The position numbers and the translations under genes were made by a program. From assembly GCF_034653275.1 (NCBI RefSeq), contig NZ_JAYEES010000003.1:620001-684000 (forward strand): a DNA stretch of 64,000 nucleotides. The letters run 5' to 3'. Of this stretch, positions 16,503 to 27,574 are shown in pieces. This DNA is from Nitrospirillum sp034653275 (GTDB taxonomy: Bacteria; Pseudomonadota; Alphaproteobacteria; Azospirillales; Azospirillaceae). The notes under the pieces were generated by a model. That model saw only the letters and a program-made list of their open reading frames with translations. It did no database searches and was not told the origin of the DNA. Each line of letters opens with the position of its first letter. Positions within the stretch are counted from its first letter, which is position 1.

Positions 16503-18296
16503 ATGCTCAAGGACATGCTGGCACGGCGCGCGGCCCCCGCCGGGGGGACCGCGGCAGCGCAGGGAATGGCGGCGGCCCCTCTGCGGCGCGGCCCCCAGGC
16601 GGAGGCTGATGGCGACGCCAAACCGGTGGTGCGTGCCCGCCGGCGCCGCTCCTATGGCGTCATCTCCCCGCTGACGCGCCACATCCTGACCGTCAACCTG
16701 CTGGCGCTGGCCTTGCTGTTGTCGGGCCTGCTGTATCTGGAGCGCTATCAGGACTGGCTGGTGCAACGCCAGCTGGACATCCTGACGACCGAGGCGCGCA
16801 TCTTCTCCGGCGCCCTGGGCGAAGGCGCCATGGAGCCCAGCAGCGATGAATTCAACGAGCCCGCGGGCACGCTGTCCTGGACGCTGGCGGCCCAGATGGT
16901 GCGCCGCCTGGGCGACACCACCGACACCCGCTTCCGCCTGTACGATCCCAAAGGCAAGCTGCAGGCCGACAGCCGGGTGCTGAGCCTGGCCAAGGGGACG
17001 CGCGTGCAGATCGAGGAGCTGCCGCCGCTGCCCGACGGCAACCAGCTGACCCAGCTGGGCATCGATCTCTACAATGCCATCGTGCGGGCGCTGCCCACCC
17101 GTGACCATCTGCCGGTCTATGCGGAGAACCGGGCCGCCGACGGCAGCCATTTCCCCGACGTGCAGAAGGCCCTGAACGGCGAGGCGGCCACCCACGTCTG
17201 GCGCGTGGCTGGCGATGCCGGCAAGCAGGACATGGTGCTGACCGTGGCCGTGCCCATCCAGCGCTACAAGCAGGTGCTGGGCGCCGTGCTGATCAGCCGC
17301 AGCGGGTCGGAGATCGATACCGAGGTGCGCGAGTTCCGCGTGAACATCCTGAAGGTGTTCGGTGGCGTCATCGTGCTGACGGTCCTGATGTCCATCTATC
17401 TCGCCAGCACCATCGTGCGCCCCATCCGCCGGCTGGCGGCGGCGGCCGACGATGTGCGCTACGGCCACGGCCGCCAGGCGGTGCTGCCCGACTTCTCCGG
17501 CCGGCATGACGAGATCGGCGACCTGTCGCAATCGCTGCGCGCCATGACGTCGGCCCTGTGGGACCGCATGGACGCCATCGAGCGCTTCGCCGCCGACGTG
17601 GCGCATGAGATCAAGAACCCCCTGACCTCCATGCGCAGCGCGGTGGAGACGGTGCAGCTGGTGAAGGATGAGACGCGGCTGCGCAAGCTGCTGGCCATCA
17701 TTGCCGACGACGTGGGCCGCCTGGACCGCCTGATCAGCGACATCTCCAACGCCAGCCGCCTGGATGCGGAGCTGAGCCGCGCGGAAGCCAATTCCGTCGA
17801 CCTGCGCCGCATGCTGACCATGTTCAAGGACATCCATGAGAACACGCTGGGCGCCACCCCCGACGAGGGGGAGGAGGGTGGACCGCCGCCGGTGACGGTG
17901 GAGGTGGAACTGCCGCCGGCCAGCCGCAACCTGGTGGTCCCGGGCATCGAAGGCCGCCTGACCCAGGTTTTCCAGAACCTGATCTCCAACGCCCTGTCCT
18001 TCTCCCCACCCGGGGGCAAGGTGGTGCTGGCGGCCAAGGTGGTGGGCGACAGGGTGGAGATCACCTGCACCGACGACGGCCCCGGCATCCCGGCCGGCAA
18101 GACCGAGGCCATTTTCGACCGCTTCTATACCGAGCGGCCGGCGGGCGAGAAGTTCGGCACCCACTCCGGCCTGGGCCTCTCCATCTCCAAACAGATCGTG
18201 GAGGCCCACAACGGCCGCATCTTCGCCACCAATCGCACCGACGCGACCGGCAAGGTGCTGGGGGCGGTGTTCACGGTGCAGCTGCCCCGGACCTGA
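16503..18296 (+). CDS. chvG: sensor histidine kinase ChvG
   Basis: A 597-residue membrane kinase. A basic N-terminal tail precedes a first membrane helix (residues about 59-80, HILTVNLLALALLLSGLLYL), a periplasmic sensing region to about residue 285, a second helix near 290-307, HAMP, the dimerisation domain with phosphoacceptor His368 in VAHEIKNPLTSM, and an ATPase domain with NLISNALSFS, DDGPGIP and GLGLSISKQI. It pairs with ChvI just upstream. In many alphaproteobacteria hprK follows chvG directly; here trpB follows and hprK is about 36 kb away. Confidence 0.93.
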   Translation: MLKDMLARRAAPAGGTAAAQGMAAAPLRRGPQAEADGDAKPVVRARRRRSYGVISPLTRHILTVNLLALALLLSGLLYLERYQDWLVQRQLDILTTEARIFSGALGEGAMEPSSDEFNEPAGTLSWTLAAQMVRRLGDTTDTRFRLYDPKGKLQADSRVLSLAKGTRVQIEELPPLPDGNQLTQLGIDLYNAIVRALPTRDHLPVYAENRAADGSHFPDVQKALNGEAATHVWRVAGDAGKQDMVLTVAVPIQRYKQVLGAVLISRSGSEIDTEVREFRVNILKVFGGVIVLTVLMSIYLASTIVRPIRRLAAAADDVRYGHGRQAVLPDFSGRHDEIGDLSQSLRAMTSALWDRMDAIERFAADVAHEIKNPLTSMRSAVETVQLVKDETRLRKLLAIIADDVGRLDRLISDISNASRLDAELSRAEANSVDLRRMLTMFKDIHENTLGATPDEGEEGGPPPVTVEVELPPASRNLVVPGIEGRLTQVFQNLISNALSFSPPGGKVVLAAKVVGDRVEITCTDDGPGIPAGKTEAIFDRFYTERPAGEKFGTHSGLGLSISKQIVEAHNGRIFATNRTDATGKVLGAVFTVQLPRT

Positions 18297-18484
18297 ATTT
18301 TTTAATGCGCGCAATTAAATTGCTGGATCACGGGCCGCGGCGCATGGCGGACATTAAGGCGCGGCGGCGCGGGCGGTCTTGAAATCGCCGTCAGGGCCGG
18401 TATCGTCGGCGGCCTACCCGTCCCCTAGAGTTCGTATTGGGGGTCCAACCGGGACAGGCCCAGCCGACATGAGAGCGCCGCCCC

Positions 18485-19689
<1,205 letters not shown>

Positions 19690-19693
<4 letters not shown>

Positions 19694-20526
19694 GCACCGC
19701 ATCTTCCCGTATTGATCGCCGCTTCGCCGCGCTGAAGGCGGAGGGCCGTGCCGGCCTGGTCGCCTTCATCACCGCCGGCGATCCCGATCACGATACCTGC
19801 CTGGACCTGCTGAAGGGCCTGCCGGGCGCTGGCGCCGACCTGATCGAGCTGGGCATGCCCTTCACCGATCCCATGGCGGACGGCCCGGCCATCCAGGCCT
19901 CCACCCTGCGGGCGCTGGCCGCCGGCGCCCGCATGACGCGCACGCTGGATCTGGTGAAGGCCTTCCGCGAGGGCGACGCCGACACGCCCATCATCCTCAT
20001 GGGCTATTACAACCCTGTCTACGCCTATGGCGTGGACCGCTTCTTGGCCGACGCCAAGGCGGCTGGGGTGGACGGCCTGATCGTCGTCGACCTGCCGCCG
20101 GAAGAGGATGAGGAGCTGTGCCTGCCGGCCCAGGCCGCAGGCGTCAACTTCATCCGCCTGGCGACGCCGACGACGGACAAGGCCCGCCTGCCGGCCGTGT
20201 TGGCCAACACCTCGGGCTTCATCTACTACGTCTCCATCGCTGGCATCACCGGCGCCGGCTCGGCCACCAGCGACGCCATCGCCGCCGCCGTGGCCCACCT
20301 GCGGACGGGGACCGACCTGCCCGTGGCGGTGGGGTTCGGCATCACCACGCCGGAGGGGGTGGCCGACGTGGCCCGGGTGGCGGATGCCGCCGTGGTGGGC
20401 AGCGCCATCGTCCGCCGGCTGGAGGCCAACCTGGACGCCGAGGGCAAGGCCAAGCCCGGCCTGGTGCCCGACGTGCTCGGTTTCGTGGCCGAGTTGGCGG
20501 CCGGGGTGCGCGGCGCGCGGAAATAG
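19690..20526 (+). CDS. trpA: tryptophan synthase alpha chain
   Basis: 278 residues, complete. The TIM barrel cleaves indole-3-glycerol phosphate to indole and glyceraldehyde 3-phosphate. Catalytic Glu lies in LIELGMPFTDPMADGP and the conserved Asp in GLIVVDLPPEE. GTG start overlaps the trpB stop by four bases. accD follows after about 110 bases containing a strong hairpin. Confidence 0.97.
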
Positions 20527-20551
20527 GCTACAAGATCGGCTTTCACCTGTC

Positions 20552-20580
20552 CGGGGGCGCGCCATCAGGCGCCGCCCCCG
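20552..20580 (+). terminator. strong hairpin between trpA and accD
   Basis: CGGGGGCG + CGCC, loop ATCA, GGCG + (one bulged C) CGCCCCCG: a 12-bp stem. No T run follows, so it may attenuate or stabilise rather than terminate. Confidence 0.4.
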
Positions 20581-20634
20581 CTGGTGTTTGTCAGCGCCGG
20601 CCCCGGCCAGGCGAATGTCTTTAAGGTTAAGCAC

Positions 20635-21552
20635 ATGAACTGGCTCACTAATTTCGTCCGCCCCAAGCTTCAGGCCCTGGTGTCCAAGAAAGAGGTGCCG
20701 GACAACCTCTGGCACAAGTGCCCGTCCTGCGGCGCGATGATCTTCCACCGCGACCTGGAAGAGAACCTGCACGTCTGCCAGCACTGCGGTTTCCACATGC
20801 GCCTGGATCCCATGCAGCGCCTGAAGATGACGCTGGACGCCGGTTTCCAGACCATCGAGCTGCCCAAGCCGGTGGTGGACCCGCTGAAGTTCCGTGACCA
20901 GAAGCGCTATACCGACCGCCTGAAGGACGCGCAGTCCAAGACCGGCCGTCCCGACGCCATCGTCGTGGCCCATGGCCGCATCGACGGACGCCCGGCCGTG
21001 GTCGCCGCCTTCGACTTCACCTTCATGGGCGGTTCCATGGGCATGGCGGTGGGCGAGGGCCTGCTGGCCGCGGCCAAGCTGGCCGTGCTGCAGCAGGCGC
21101 CGCTGATCGTGGTCCCGGCCTCCGGTGGCGCCCGCATGCAGGAAGGCATCCTGTCGCTGATGCAGATGCCGCGCACCATCATCGCCGCCGAGATGGTGAA
21201 GGAGGCGGGCCTGCCCTACCTGGTCATCCTGACCGACCCGACCACCGGCGGTGTCACGGCCAGCTTCGCCATGCTGGGCGACATCCACATCGCCGAGCCG
21301 GGCGCGCAGATCGGCTTCGCCGGCGCCCGCGTCATCGAAAGCACCATCCGCGAGACCCTGCCGGAAGGCTTCCAGCGGTCGGAATACCTGCTGGAACACG
21401 GCATGGTGGACATGGTGGTGCACCGGCGCGAGATGAAGGGCATGCTGTCCCGCCTGATCGATCTGCTGCGCAGCCCCGGCCCCAGCGCCGACGTGGTGCG
21501 CATCCCCACCGAGCCGTCGCGCCCGCGCCCAGTGCCGGTGAACGGCCGCTAA
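20635..21552 (+). CDS. accD: acetyl-CoA carboxylase carboxyltransferase subunit beta
   Basis: 305 residues. An N-terminal zinc ribbon (CPSCG at about residue 26 and CQHCG about 20 later) precedes the crotonase-like carboxyltransferase domain with GGSMGMAVGEG, PASGGARMQEG and TTGGVTASFA. With AccA it transfers carboxyl from biotin to acetyl-CoA, starting fatty-acid synthesis. ATG 20635 (MNWLTNFVRPK) is the family start. Sits in the trpB-trpA-accD-folC order usual in alphaproteobacteria. Confidence 0.96.
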   Translation: MNWLTNFVRPKLQALVSKKEVPDNLWHKCPSCGAMIFHRDLEENLHVCQHCGFHMRLDPMQRLKMTLDAGFQTIELPKPVVDPLKFRDQKRYTDRLKDAQSKTGRPDAIVVAHGRIDGRPAVVAAFDFTFMGGSMGMAVGEGLLAAAKLAVLQQAPLIVVPASGGARMQEGILSLMQMPRTIIAAEMVKEAGLPYLVILTDPTTGGVTASFAMLGDIHIAEPGAQIGFAGARVIESTIRETLPEGFQRSEYLLEHGMVDMVVHRREMKGMLSRLIDLLRSPGPSADVVRIPTEPSRPRPVPVNGR

Positions 21553-21582
21553 AGCCAGGGTTTGAACGGAGGGGGGCATCCC

Positions 21583-22869
21583 GTGTCGGATCTGGACCAG
21601 GTGCTGGCCCGGCTGGGCCAGCTGCATCCCAAGGTCATCGACCTGTCGCTGGATCGGGTGACGCGCCTGCTGGACCGGCTGGGCCGGCCGCAGGATCACT
21701 TGCCCCCCGTCGTCCACGTCGCCGGCACCAACGGCAAGGGCAGCACCATCGCCTTCCTGCGCGCCATGCTGGAGGCGGCGGGCCACCGGGTGCACGTCTA
21801 CACCAGTCCCCACCTGGTCCGCTTCAACGAGCGGGTGCGCCTGGCCGGCCGCCTGGTGGATGACGCCGCCCTGGTGACCCTGCTGGAACGGTGCGAGGCC
21901 GCCAACCAGGGCGACCCCATCACCATCTTCGAAATCATTACCTGCGCCGCCTTCCTGGCCTATTCCGAGGTGCCGGCCGACGTGCTGCTGCTGGAGACGG
22001 GCCTGGGCGGGCGGCTGGACGCCACCAACGTGGTGGACCGGCCGGCGGCCACCGTCGTCACCCGCATCTCCTTCGACCACACCCAGTTCCTGGGCGACAC
22101 GCTGGACGCCATCGCGGGCGAGAAGGCCGGCATCTTCAAGGCCGGCTGCCCCGCCGTGGTGGGCCCGCAGGCGCCGGACGTGCCCCTGGCCGTCTTCCGT
22201 GACCGCGCCGCCGCGCTGGGCGCGCCGCTGGCCGTCGCCGGGGCGGACTGGTCGGCCCTGCCCACCACCGTCGGTTTTCGCTTCGAAGGCTACGGCCGGA
22301 CGCTGGACCTGCCCATGCCGGGCCTGCTGGGCGCCCACCAGATCGGCAACGCCGGCACCGCCATCGCCGCCTTGCAGCACCTGCCCCTGACGGTGCAGGA
22401 CGCCGACATCGTCACGGGCCTGGCGACCGTGGAATGGCCTGGCCGCCTGCAGCGCCTGACGCGGGGGCCCCTGGCCCAGTTGCTGCCCGGCAGCCAGCTG
22501 TGGCTGGACGGCGGTCACAACGACTCGGCGGGTGAGGTGCTGGGCGCCCAGGCTGAACGCTGGACCGGCACCGGTGAGGTGCTGGACCTGGTGGTGGGCA
22601 TGATCACCAGCAAGGTGCCGGCGGACTTCCTGCGGCCCATCGCCCCCCACGTCCGCCGACTGGTGGCGATATCCATCCCGGGCGAGGACGCGACCCGCCC
22701 CGCCGCCGACATCGCCGCCGCCGCCCGCGCGGTCGGCATCGCCGACGTGACCGAGGCCGGCAGTGCCGCCGAGGCCGTCGCCGGGCTGGCGGCCCGGGGG
22801 GCGGCCCCGCGCACCCTGATCTGCGGGTCGCTTTACCTCGCGGGTTCCATCCTGGCCGACAACGGCTGA
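21583..22869 (+). CDS. folC: folylpolyglutamate synthase / dihydrofolate synthase
   Basis: 428 residues of the Mur-ligase superfamily. The P-loop VAGTNGKGSTIAFL (near residue 50), YTSPHLVRFNERVR and LLLETGLGGRLDATNV are diagnostic of FolC, and FDHTQFLGDTLDAIAGEKAG follows. It adds glutamate to dihydropteroate and folates. GTG 21583 has GGAGG about ten bases upstream. Convergent with the TonB-dependent receptor gene. Confidence 0.94.
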   Translation: MSDLDQVLARLGQLHPKVIDLSLDRVTRLLDRLGRPQDHLPPVVHVAGTNGKGSTIAFLRAMLEAAGHRVHVYTSPHLVRFNERVRLAGRLVDDAALVTLLERCEAANQGDPITIFEIITCAAFLAYSEVPADVLLLETGLGGRLDATNVVDRPAATVVTRISFDHTQFLGDTLDAIAGEKAGIFKAGCPAVVGPQAPDVPLAVFRDRAAALGAPLAVAGADWSALPTTVGFRFEGYGRTLDLPMPGLLGAHQIGNAGTAIAALQHLPLTVQDADIVTGLATVEWPGRLQRLTRGPLAQLLPGSQLWLDGGHNDSAGEVLGAQAERWTGTGEVLDLVVGMITSKVPADFLRPIAPHVRRLVAISIPGEDATRPAADIAAAARAVGIADVTEAGSAAEAVAGLAARGAAPRTLICGSLYLAGSILADNG

Positions 22870-22910
22870 AAAAAGGTGGGCTGATGGGGAGCTGACGGGG
22901 GGCCCCGCCC

Positions 22911-25247
22911 TCACCAATGCACATCCAGCGTGCCGCCGATGGTGCGCGGCGCGCCCAGGATGGCGCGGTTCTGGGAGGTCAGGACGTACTGGGCGTAATG
23001 CTCATCCGTGAGGTTGCTCACGAACAGGTAGGCCCCCCACAGGCCCGTCTCATAGCCCACGCGGCTGTTGACGATGGTGCGGGCGCCCACGCGGTACTGG
23101 CCCTGCGTGGTGCCGATCGCGGTGAACACGGCGTCGCGCCAATTGGCGTTTAGGTTGGCGACGAAGCCATCGCCGAAATGCAGGTTCACCCCACCCGCCA
23201 CCGTCCACTGGGGGGCATAGGGGAACTGCGACCCCGTCAGGTCCACGGTGGCGCTGCCGCCGTTGGGGATGCTCAGCTCATCGAACTTGGTGCGCAGATA
23301 GCCGACGGAGGCGTACCAGTCCACCACCGGGCTGATCTTATGCGTGGTTTCCAGCTCAACGCCGTAGAGGTGGGATTTGCCGGCGTTGACGGTGTTGTAG
23401 TCGTAGACGTTGTCACTGAAGCGGGCGGTGACCTGCTGGTCGCTCCAATCCGTGTAGAAGGCGTTGGCGTTCACGGCCAGCGACCCGTCCAGCCAGGTGG
23501 AGCGGACGGAGCCCTCATAGTTCCAGCTGTACTCCGGATCATAGGGCACCAGGGCGGCGTGCGCGGCGTTCTGGCTGGATCCGCCGGAACGATACCCGCG
23601 CTGCACCGTGAAGGCCGTCACCAGGTCCGGCGTCCAATCCATGGAAACGCCCGCCTTGGGCAGGAAGGCGTCGAAGGTGCGCTGGTTCGACGCGGTGGCC
23701 GAGGCCGCCTGGGCCACGATGCCGGCCACCCCCCGGTTGATGGTCTGCACCGCCAGGTTCAGCGGCGTGCCCGCGGCGCCGAAGGCGGCGGGGTCGGGAT
23801 AGGTGCCGGTGAACTGCGTGGCGGTGCCGGCGCCATAGCGGTTCTGCTCATGGTCGTAGCGGAAGCCGGCCAGCAGCGACAGCCGGTCGGTCAGGCGATA
23901 GCGACCGTCGCCGAACAGGGCCGCCGTTTCCACCTGCTGCGGCTGGTGGGCCTGGTAGGACACCGGGATCACAGGCAGAACCTTGCCATAGGCGGCGCTG
24001 ATGGCGCTGGCCGTGGCGGCGGGGAAGCCGCCGCTGCGCAACAGGTTGGTGATGGTCGTCAGCGGCGTGGTGACGGTGACGTGGCTGTCGGCGTCGATGG
24101 CCAGGTCGCGGTTGTAGTACCAGCCGCCCAGCAGGCCGCTGAACCGGTCGCCCTGGTAGTTCAGGCGCAGTTCCTCGGTGTAGGTGGTGGCCTTGGTCTT
24201 GTTGTCGACCACCTCGATGTCCGCCGGCGTGCCATCGCTGTCCTGGCTGGCATCCTGGCGCAGCCGGTTCCACGAGGCGACGTTGGTCAGGGTCAGCGTG
24301 TCGCTCAGCTTGTAGGACAGGTTCAGGGTGGCGATGTCGGTATCGACCTTGCCGATGTTGGGCCGGTTGGAGAACGAGGTGCGGTGGTCGTAATAGTCCG
24401 GCACGTCGGTGCGGACATATTGGTAGAGATAGCCGCCATCGCGCCGCGTGCGGTCATAGCTCAGCACCGCCGTCAGGTCGGGCAGGGCCTTGGGCGTCCA
24501 TTTCAGCTTGCCGCGCAGGTTCAGGCTGCGCAGGGCGTCATCGCGGTCGCCCAGCACCTTGTTCTCGATGATGCCGTCGTTGACGCGCCGCTCCGCCGCC
24601 ACCCGCAGGCCCAGCTCATCCGCCACCAGTGGGCCGCCGGCGGCGGCGGAGAAGGTGCGCTCCTGCTGGTCGGTCCATTGCACGCGGGCGTCGCCGGCCC
24701 AATGATCGGTGGCGGGATCGCGCGTGGTGATGACCACGGCGCCGGCCATGGCGTTCAGCCCCTGGATGGTGGACTGGGGGCCGCGCAGGATTTCCACCTG
24801 CGCCACGTCCCACATGTCCGTCGGCCCCCCGAACAGGGCGGCGCCGGGAATGGGCGCCCCGTCGATGTAGACGGTGGCGGCGTCGGCGTTGCCGGCGTTG
24901 GACACGCCAGTGTTGCCGATGCCGCGGATGGTGAAGCCGGCGGCGCCATAGGTCTGCGCGACGTTGGCCGTGCGGTCGTAGATGTCCTGGATGGTCTGGA
25001 TGTTTTCCTGGGCGATGCGCGCCGGCGTGGTGACGGCCACGCTGGTCGTCGTCTCCTTCAGCGTGCGGTTGGCCTTCTCACCCGTGATGATGATGTCGTC
25101 CAGCGCCTCGCCCCCCGCCGGGGTGTCGCCCATGGCGTCCCCGGACGCGGCGGGCGGGGCATCGGCGGCCAGCGCCGGCGCCAGGGGCGGCCAGGACAAC
25201 GCGGTCATGGCCAACAGCAGGAAGGAATAGTTTGTTTTCGCTCGCAT
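22911..25247 (-). CDS. TonB-dependent outer-membrane receptor
   Basis: 778 residues. A signal peptide ends near ALAADA; a TonB-box-like DDIIITGE follows near residue 50, then the plug domain (TTPARIAQENIQTIQDIYD, FTIRGIGNTG, VEILRGPQ) and a 22-strand barrel ending in Trp. The GVSNAGNADAATVYIDG segment is typical of iron-complex/siderophore receptors. A Fur-box-like sequence lies about 45 bases upstream, supporting an iron-uptake role. The ligand cannot be named. It interrupts the folC-trxA adjacency. Confidence 0.88.
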   Translation of the reverse strand: MRAKTNYSFLLLAMTALSWPPLAPALAADAPPAASGDAMGDTPAGGEALDDIIITGEKANRTLKETTTSVAVTTPARIAQENIQTIQDIYDRTANVAQTYGAAGFTIRGIGNTGVSNAGNADAATVYIDGAPIPGAALFGGPTDMWDVAQVEILRGPQSTIQGLNAMAGAVVITTRDPATDHWAGDARVQWTDQQERTFSAAAGGPLVADELGLRVAAERRVNDGIIENKVLGDRDDALRSLNLRGKLKWTPKALPDLTAVLSYDRTRRDGGYLYQYVRTDVPDYYDHRTSFSNRPNIGKVDTDIATLNLSYKLSDTLTLTNVASWNRLRQDASQDSDGTPADIEVVDNKTKATTYTEELRLNYQGDRFSGLLGGWYYNRDLAIDADSHVTVTTPLTTITNLLRSGGFPAATASAISAAYGKVLPVIPVSYQAHQPQQVETAALFGDGRYRLTDRLSLLAGFRYDHEQNRYGAGTATQFTGTYPDPAAFGAAGTPLNLAVQTINRGVAGIVAQAASATASNQRTFDAFLPKAGVSMDWTPDLVTAFTVQRGYRSGGSSQNAAHAALVPYDPEYSWNYEGSVRSTWLDGSLAVNANAFYTDWSDQQVTARFSDNVYDYNTVNAGKSHLYGVELETTHKISPVVDWYASVGYLRTKFDELSIPNGGSATVDLTGSQFPYAPQWTVAGGVNLHFGDGFVANLNANWRDAVFTAIGTTQGQYRVGARTIVNSRVGYETGLWGAYLFVSNLTDEHYAQYVLTSQNRAILGAPRTIGGTLDVHW

Positions 25248-25290
25248 TTTCGTCCCCGTCTTTTGTCGGGACCGTAAATGCTATGAAACT

Positions 25291-25309
25291 AAGAATCAAT
25301 ATCATTATT
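25291..25309 (-). promoter_or_regulatory. Fur-box-like operator of the TonB receptor
   Basis: On the minus strand this reads AATAATGATATTGATTCTT, matching the 19-bp Fur consensus (GATAATGATAATCATTATC) at 14 positions. It sits in an unusually AT-rich stretch 44-62 bases before the receptor ATG, where a promoter is expected. Confidence 0.65.
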
Positions 25310-25397
25310 AACAAGATTTTTAGGTGCTGGCTGGGGCGGCTGCCGGAAGGCGGTCCCCCACCGCGGGTGCCCATGTTGCTGGTCCCGTGATGCGCGC

Positions 25398-25431
25398 AAA
25401 GAAGAAGGCGGGCGCCCCGGGGACGCCCGCC
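25398..25431 (-). terminator. terminator of trxA
   Basis: Minus-strand stem GGCGGGCG / CGCCCGCC around a C/G-rich loop (25407-25431), followed by TTCTTCTTTG. It lies 44 bases beyond the trxA stop. Confidence 0.65.
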
Positions 25432-25474
25432 TCTCTCTACCCGCCACATCCCGGCCCCGGTGGGCCGGTTCAGA

Positions 25475-25801
25475 TCACAGGTTGGACTTGACCCAGTCGG
25501 TCAGGGCCTGCTTGGGCAGGGCGCCGACCTTGGTGGCGACCACTTCGCCGTCCTTGAACAGCATCAGGGTCGGCACGCCGCGCACGCCGTACTTGCCCGG
25601 GACGTTGGGGTTGTCGTCGATGTCCAGCTTGGCCACCGTCAGCTGGCCGTTCAGCTCTTCGGCGATGGACTCCAGGGACGGGGCGATCATCTTGCAGGGG
25701 CCGCACCAGGTGGCCCAGAAGTCGACCAGCACCGGGCCGCCGGCCTTCAGCACATCGGTCTCGAAGCTGCTGTCCGTCACCTTCACCGTATTCTCGCTCA
25801 T
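25475..25801 (-). CDS. trxA: thioredoxin
   Basis: 108 residues, the standard TrxA length. The redox centre is ATWCGPCKM (Cys33, Cys36); the cis-Pro loop is GVRGVPTLMLFKDG. It is the general cytosolic disulfide reductant with thioredoxin reductase. AAGGA precedes the ATG. trxA commonly neighbours addA in alphaproteobacteria; here three unrelated genes lie between them. Confidence 0.97.
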   Translation of the reverse strand: MSENTVKVTDSSFETDVLKAGGPVLVDFWATWCGPCKMIAPSLESIAEELNGQLTVAKLDIDDNPNVPGKYGVRGVPTLMLFKDGEVVATKVGALPKQALTDWVKSNL

Positions 25802-26461
25802 AACGCTATCCTTGGCTGCTAGGGCCCCAGGGCTTGGGGGTTCCTATGGTGGCCCTACCTAGTGCGGGTAGGTGCGCGGGGATTCCGCGCCCAGTTTCAC
25901 CGGTAAATGTAGGGGCCCTGGGCGGGTATGGTCAAGGCGGGCCCGGATGGGGGGCAGGGCGGTGGCGGGGCCCTCTTGAAAAGCGGCAAAACTTTCCCTG
26001 TCAGGCTCTGAAACGCGGGAAATGTCCAGTGCAAGACGATGCGGCCGCACCGTCATGGTGCCCAGGGCCGCCGGCGACAGGGTGCCGAGGGCGGCGGGCC
26101 GCCCATGAAGACAGGGACGTTTAACCCTGGCCGCTTTACCAAATCACCCTTGCCCGCCCTCTTTGCCGAGTCGTTTGAAATATTTTAACACGGTATCTGT
26201 AAGCTTCTTTCCTTAGCGGCACCCGGTAAAATTCCCGGCGTGTGCAGGCTTACAGGCACGCTAGCGGTGGCCCGGGATTTGCTTACAGTATTGTCCAAGG
26301 TCGGTCGGTGACCAGACTGGGTGGAATTGGGTTTCATCACGTCCCGTCACAATTAATCATTTGTCTGGCATATTTCCTTTGGATAGGAGAGGCTGGGTTC
26401 GCTTCCCCAAAATGGGGGGCGGGCGGGGCCCGAGGGACAGCGGGGGGCGGCGGTTTCTGGG
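25802..26461. other. gene-free interval, partly AT-rich
   Basis: The 660 bases between trxA and the next operon contain no convincing gene. Positions about 26160-26215 and 26340-26390 are much richer in A/T than the surroundings and probably hold promoters for the downstream pair. A short CCCC-AAAAT-GGGG hairpin lies at about 26404-26416. I see no repeat or RNA motif. Confidence 0.5.
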
Positions 26462-27574
26462 ATGAGCCAAGCGAAAAGTCTGGATATTTCGCCGGGTACG
26501 TTTGGTGAGCGGGGAATTTCCATTCCCTTCACCACCCCGATGCTGAGTCAGGCCCGCATGCGGCCCACCCGCCAGGGCGAACCGGAATTCCTGCTGCCCA
26601 GCTTCAACGGTGGCAAGGGCATGTACATCATGCCCTGGCGCTCCCTGCCGGCGGTCATGACCGTCACCCTGCATGACAGGCTGCTGTACGACGCCCTGCT
26701 GGAGCTGAAGCAATATTCGCCCGACACCGTGCGGCAGGCGGTATTGGCCGTGCAGGCGACGGGTGTCGCGGGCGGCGACGCCTCGCTGGCGGCGGAAAAG
26801 ACCCTGGCGCTGGATGTGGGCTATCAGGCGCTGACCCAGTTCACCCTGGTCATCGAGTTGCTGAAGCTGGCGCGCATGGACCCGGGCGAGCTGCTGGCCA
26901 CCGGCATGACCGGCTCGGAAAGCCGGCGCCTGATGCGCGCCGCCCTGGGGCAGCTGGGCCAGCGGGCCAACCTGCCCGCCGAGGAGATGGTGTCGCGGGT
27001 GGAGACCCTGGCCACGCTGATCGCCCCCGTGGGCCTGCCGCAGTGCCAGCAGCTGGGCCGCCTGCGCATGACGGTGGGCGAATTGGAACGCACCCGCGCC
27101 AGCCTGCAGCGCTGGGGCGCCACCGATTTCTCTGAAGTCTCGCAGCTGGCCGATTTCGTGGCCGAGACGGCCAAGGCGGCGCTGGACATGGCGCGCGACC
27201 GGCTGGCGCGGCTGGATGCCCGCTGCCGCGACCTGGGCGCCATCGCCGGTGATTTCCGCGGCCTGCGCGCCGCGGTGGCGGAGGATGTGACGCGGCTGGG
27301 CTGGCTCATGGACGGCTGGCCCTTCCTCATCCGGCTGTGGGACAGCGTGTCAGACAGCCCGCTGGAGACGCAGCAATCCACCATGGGTGAGCTGTTCCGC
27401 CTGGCCCCCCTGATCCCGGTCGGCGAAGGCGGCAAGGAGCCGTCAGCCTATGACCTTGAAGTGCTGGGGAAGATACAGACGCGCTGGCTGCGCATGGGGG
27501 AGGACTGGCGCACCGGCGCCCTCGACATGACGGCGGTGATGCGGATCGAAGCCTTGAAGGCGACGCTGTCATGA
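26462..27574 (+). CDS. unrecognised protein, first of a two-gene operon
   Basis: I do not recognise this 370-residue protein. The N-terminal 70 residues have an unusual motif set (ISIPFTTPMLSQARMRP, LLPSFNGGKGMYIMPWRSLP, MTVTLHDRLLYD). From residue 75 on it looks almost wholly alpha-helical, with Leu/Ala/Arg-rich heptad-like stretches. No signal peptide, membrane span, nucleotide-binding loop or cysteine motif. The first ATG lacks a clear ribosome-binding site, so the start may be later. Its stop overlaps the next start by four bases (ATGA), so the two products very likely work together. Composition matches the chromosome, giving no sign of recent transfer. Confidence 0.65.
   Translation: MSQAKSLDISPGTFGERGISIPFTTPMLSQARMRPTRQGEPEFLLPSFNGGKGMYIMPWRSLPAVMTVTLHDRLLYDALLELKQYSPDTVRQAVLAVQATGVAGGDASLAAEKTLALDVGYQALTQFTLVIELLKLARMDPGELLATGMTGSESRRLMRAALGQLGQRANLPAEEMVSRVETLATLIAPVGLPQCQQLGRLRMTVGELERTRASLQRWGATDFSEVSQLADFVAETAKAALDMARDRLARLDARCRDLGAIAGDFRGLRAAVAEDVTRLGWLMDGWPFLIRLWDSVSDSPLETQQSTMGELFRLAPLIPVGEGGKEPSAYDLEVLGKIQTRWLRMGEDWRTGALDMTAVMRIEALKATLS

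Noticed and set aside
18311..18323. GCAATTAAATTGC inverted repeat between chvG and trpB
   Set aside because: A 6-bp half-site in a short AT-rich patch; may be an operator but is too short to support alone.
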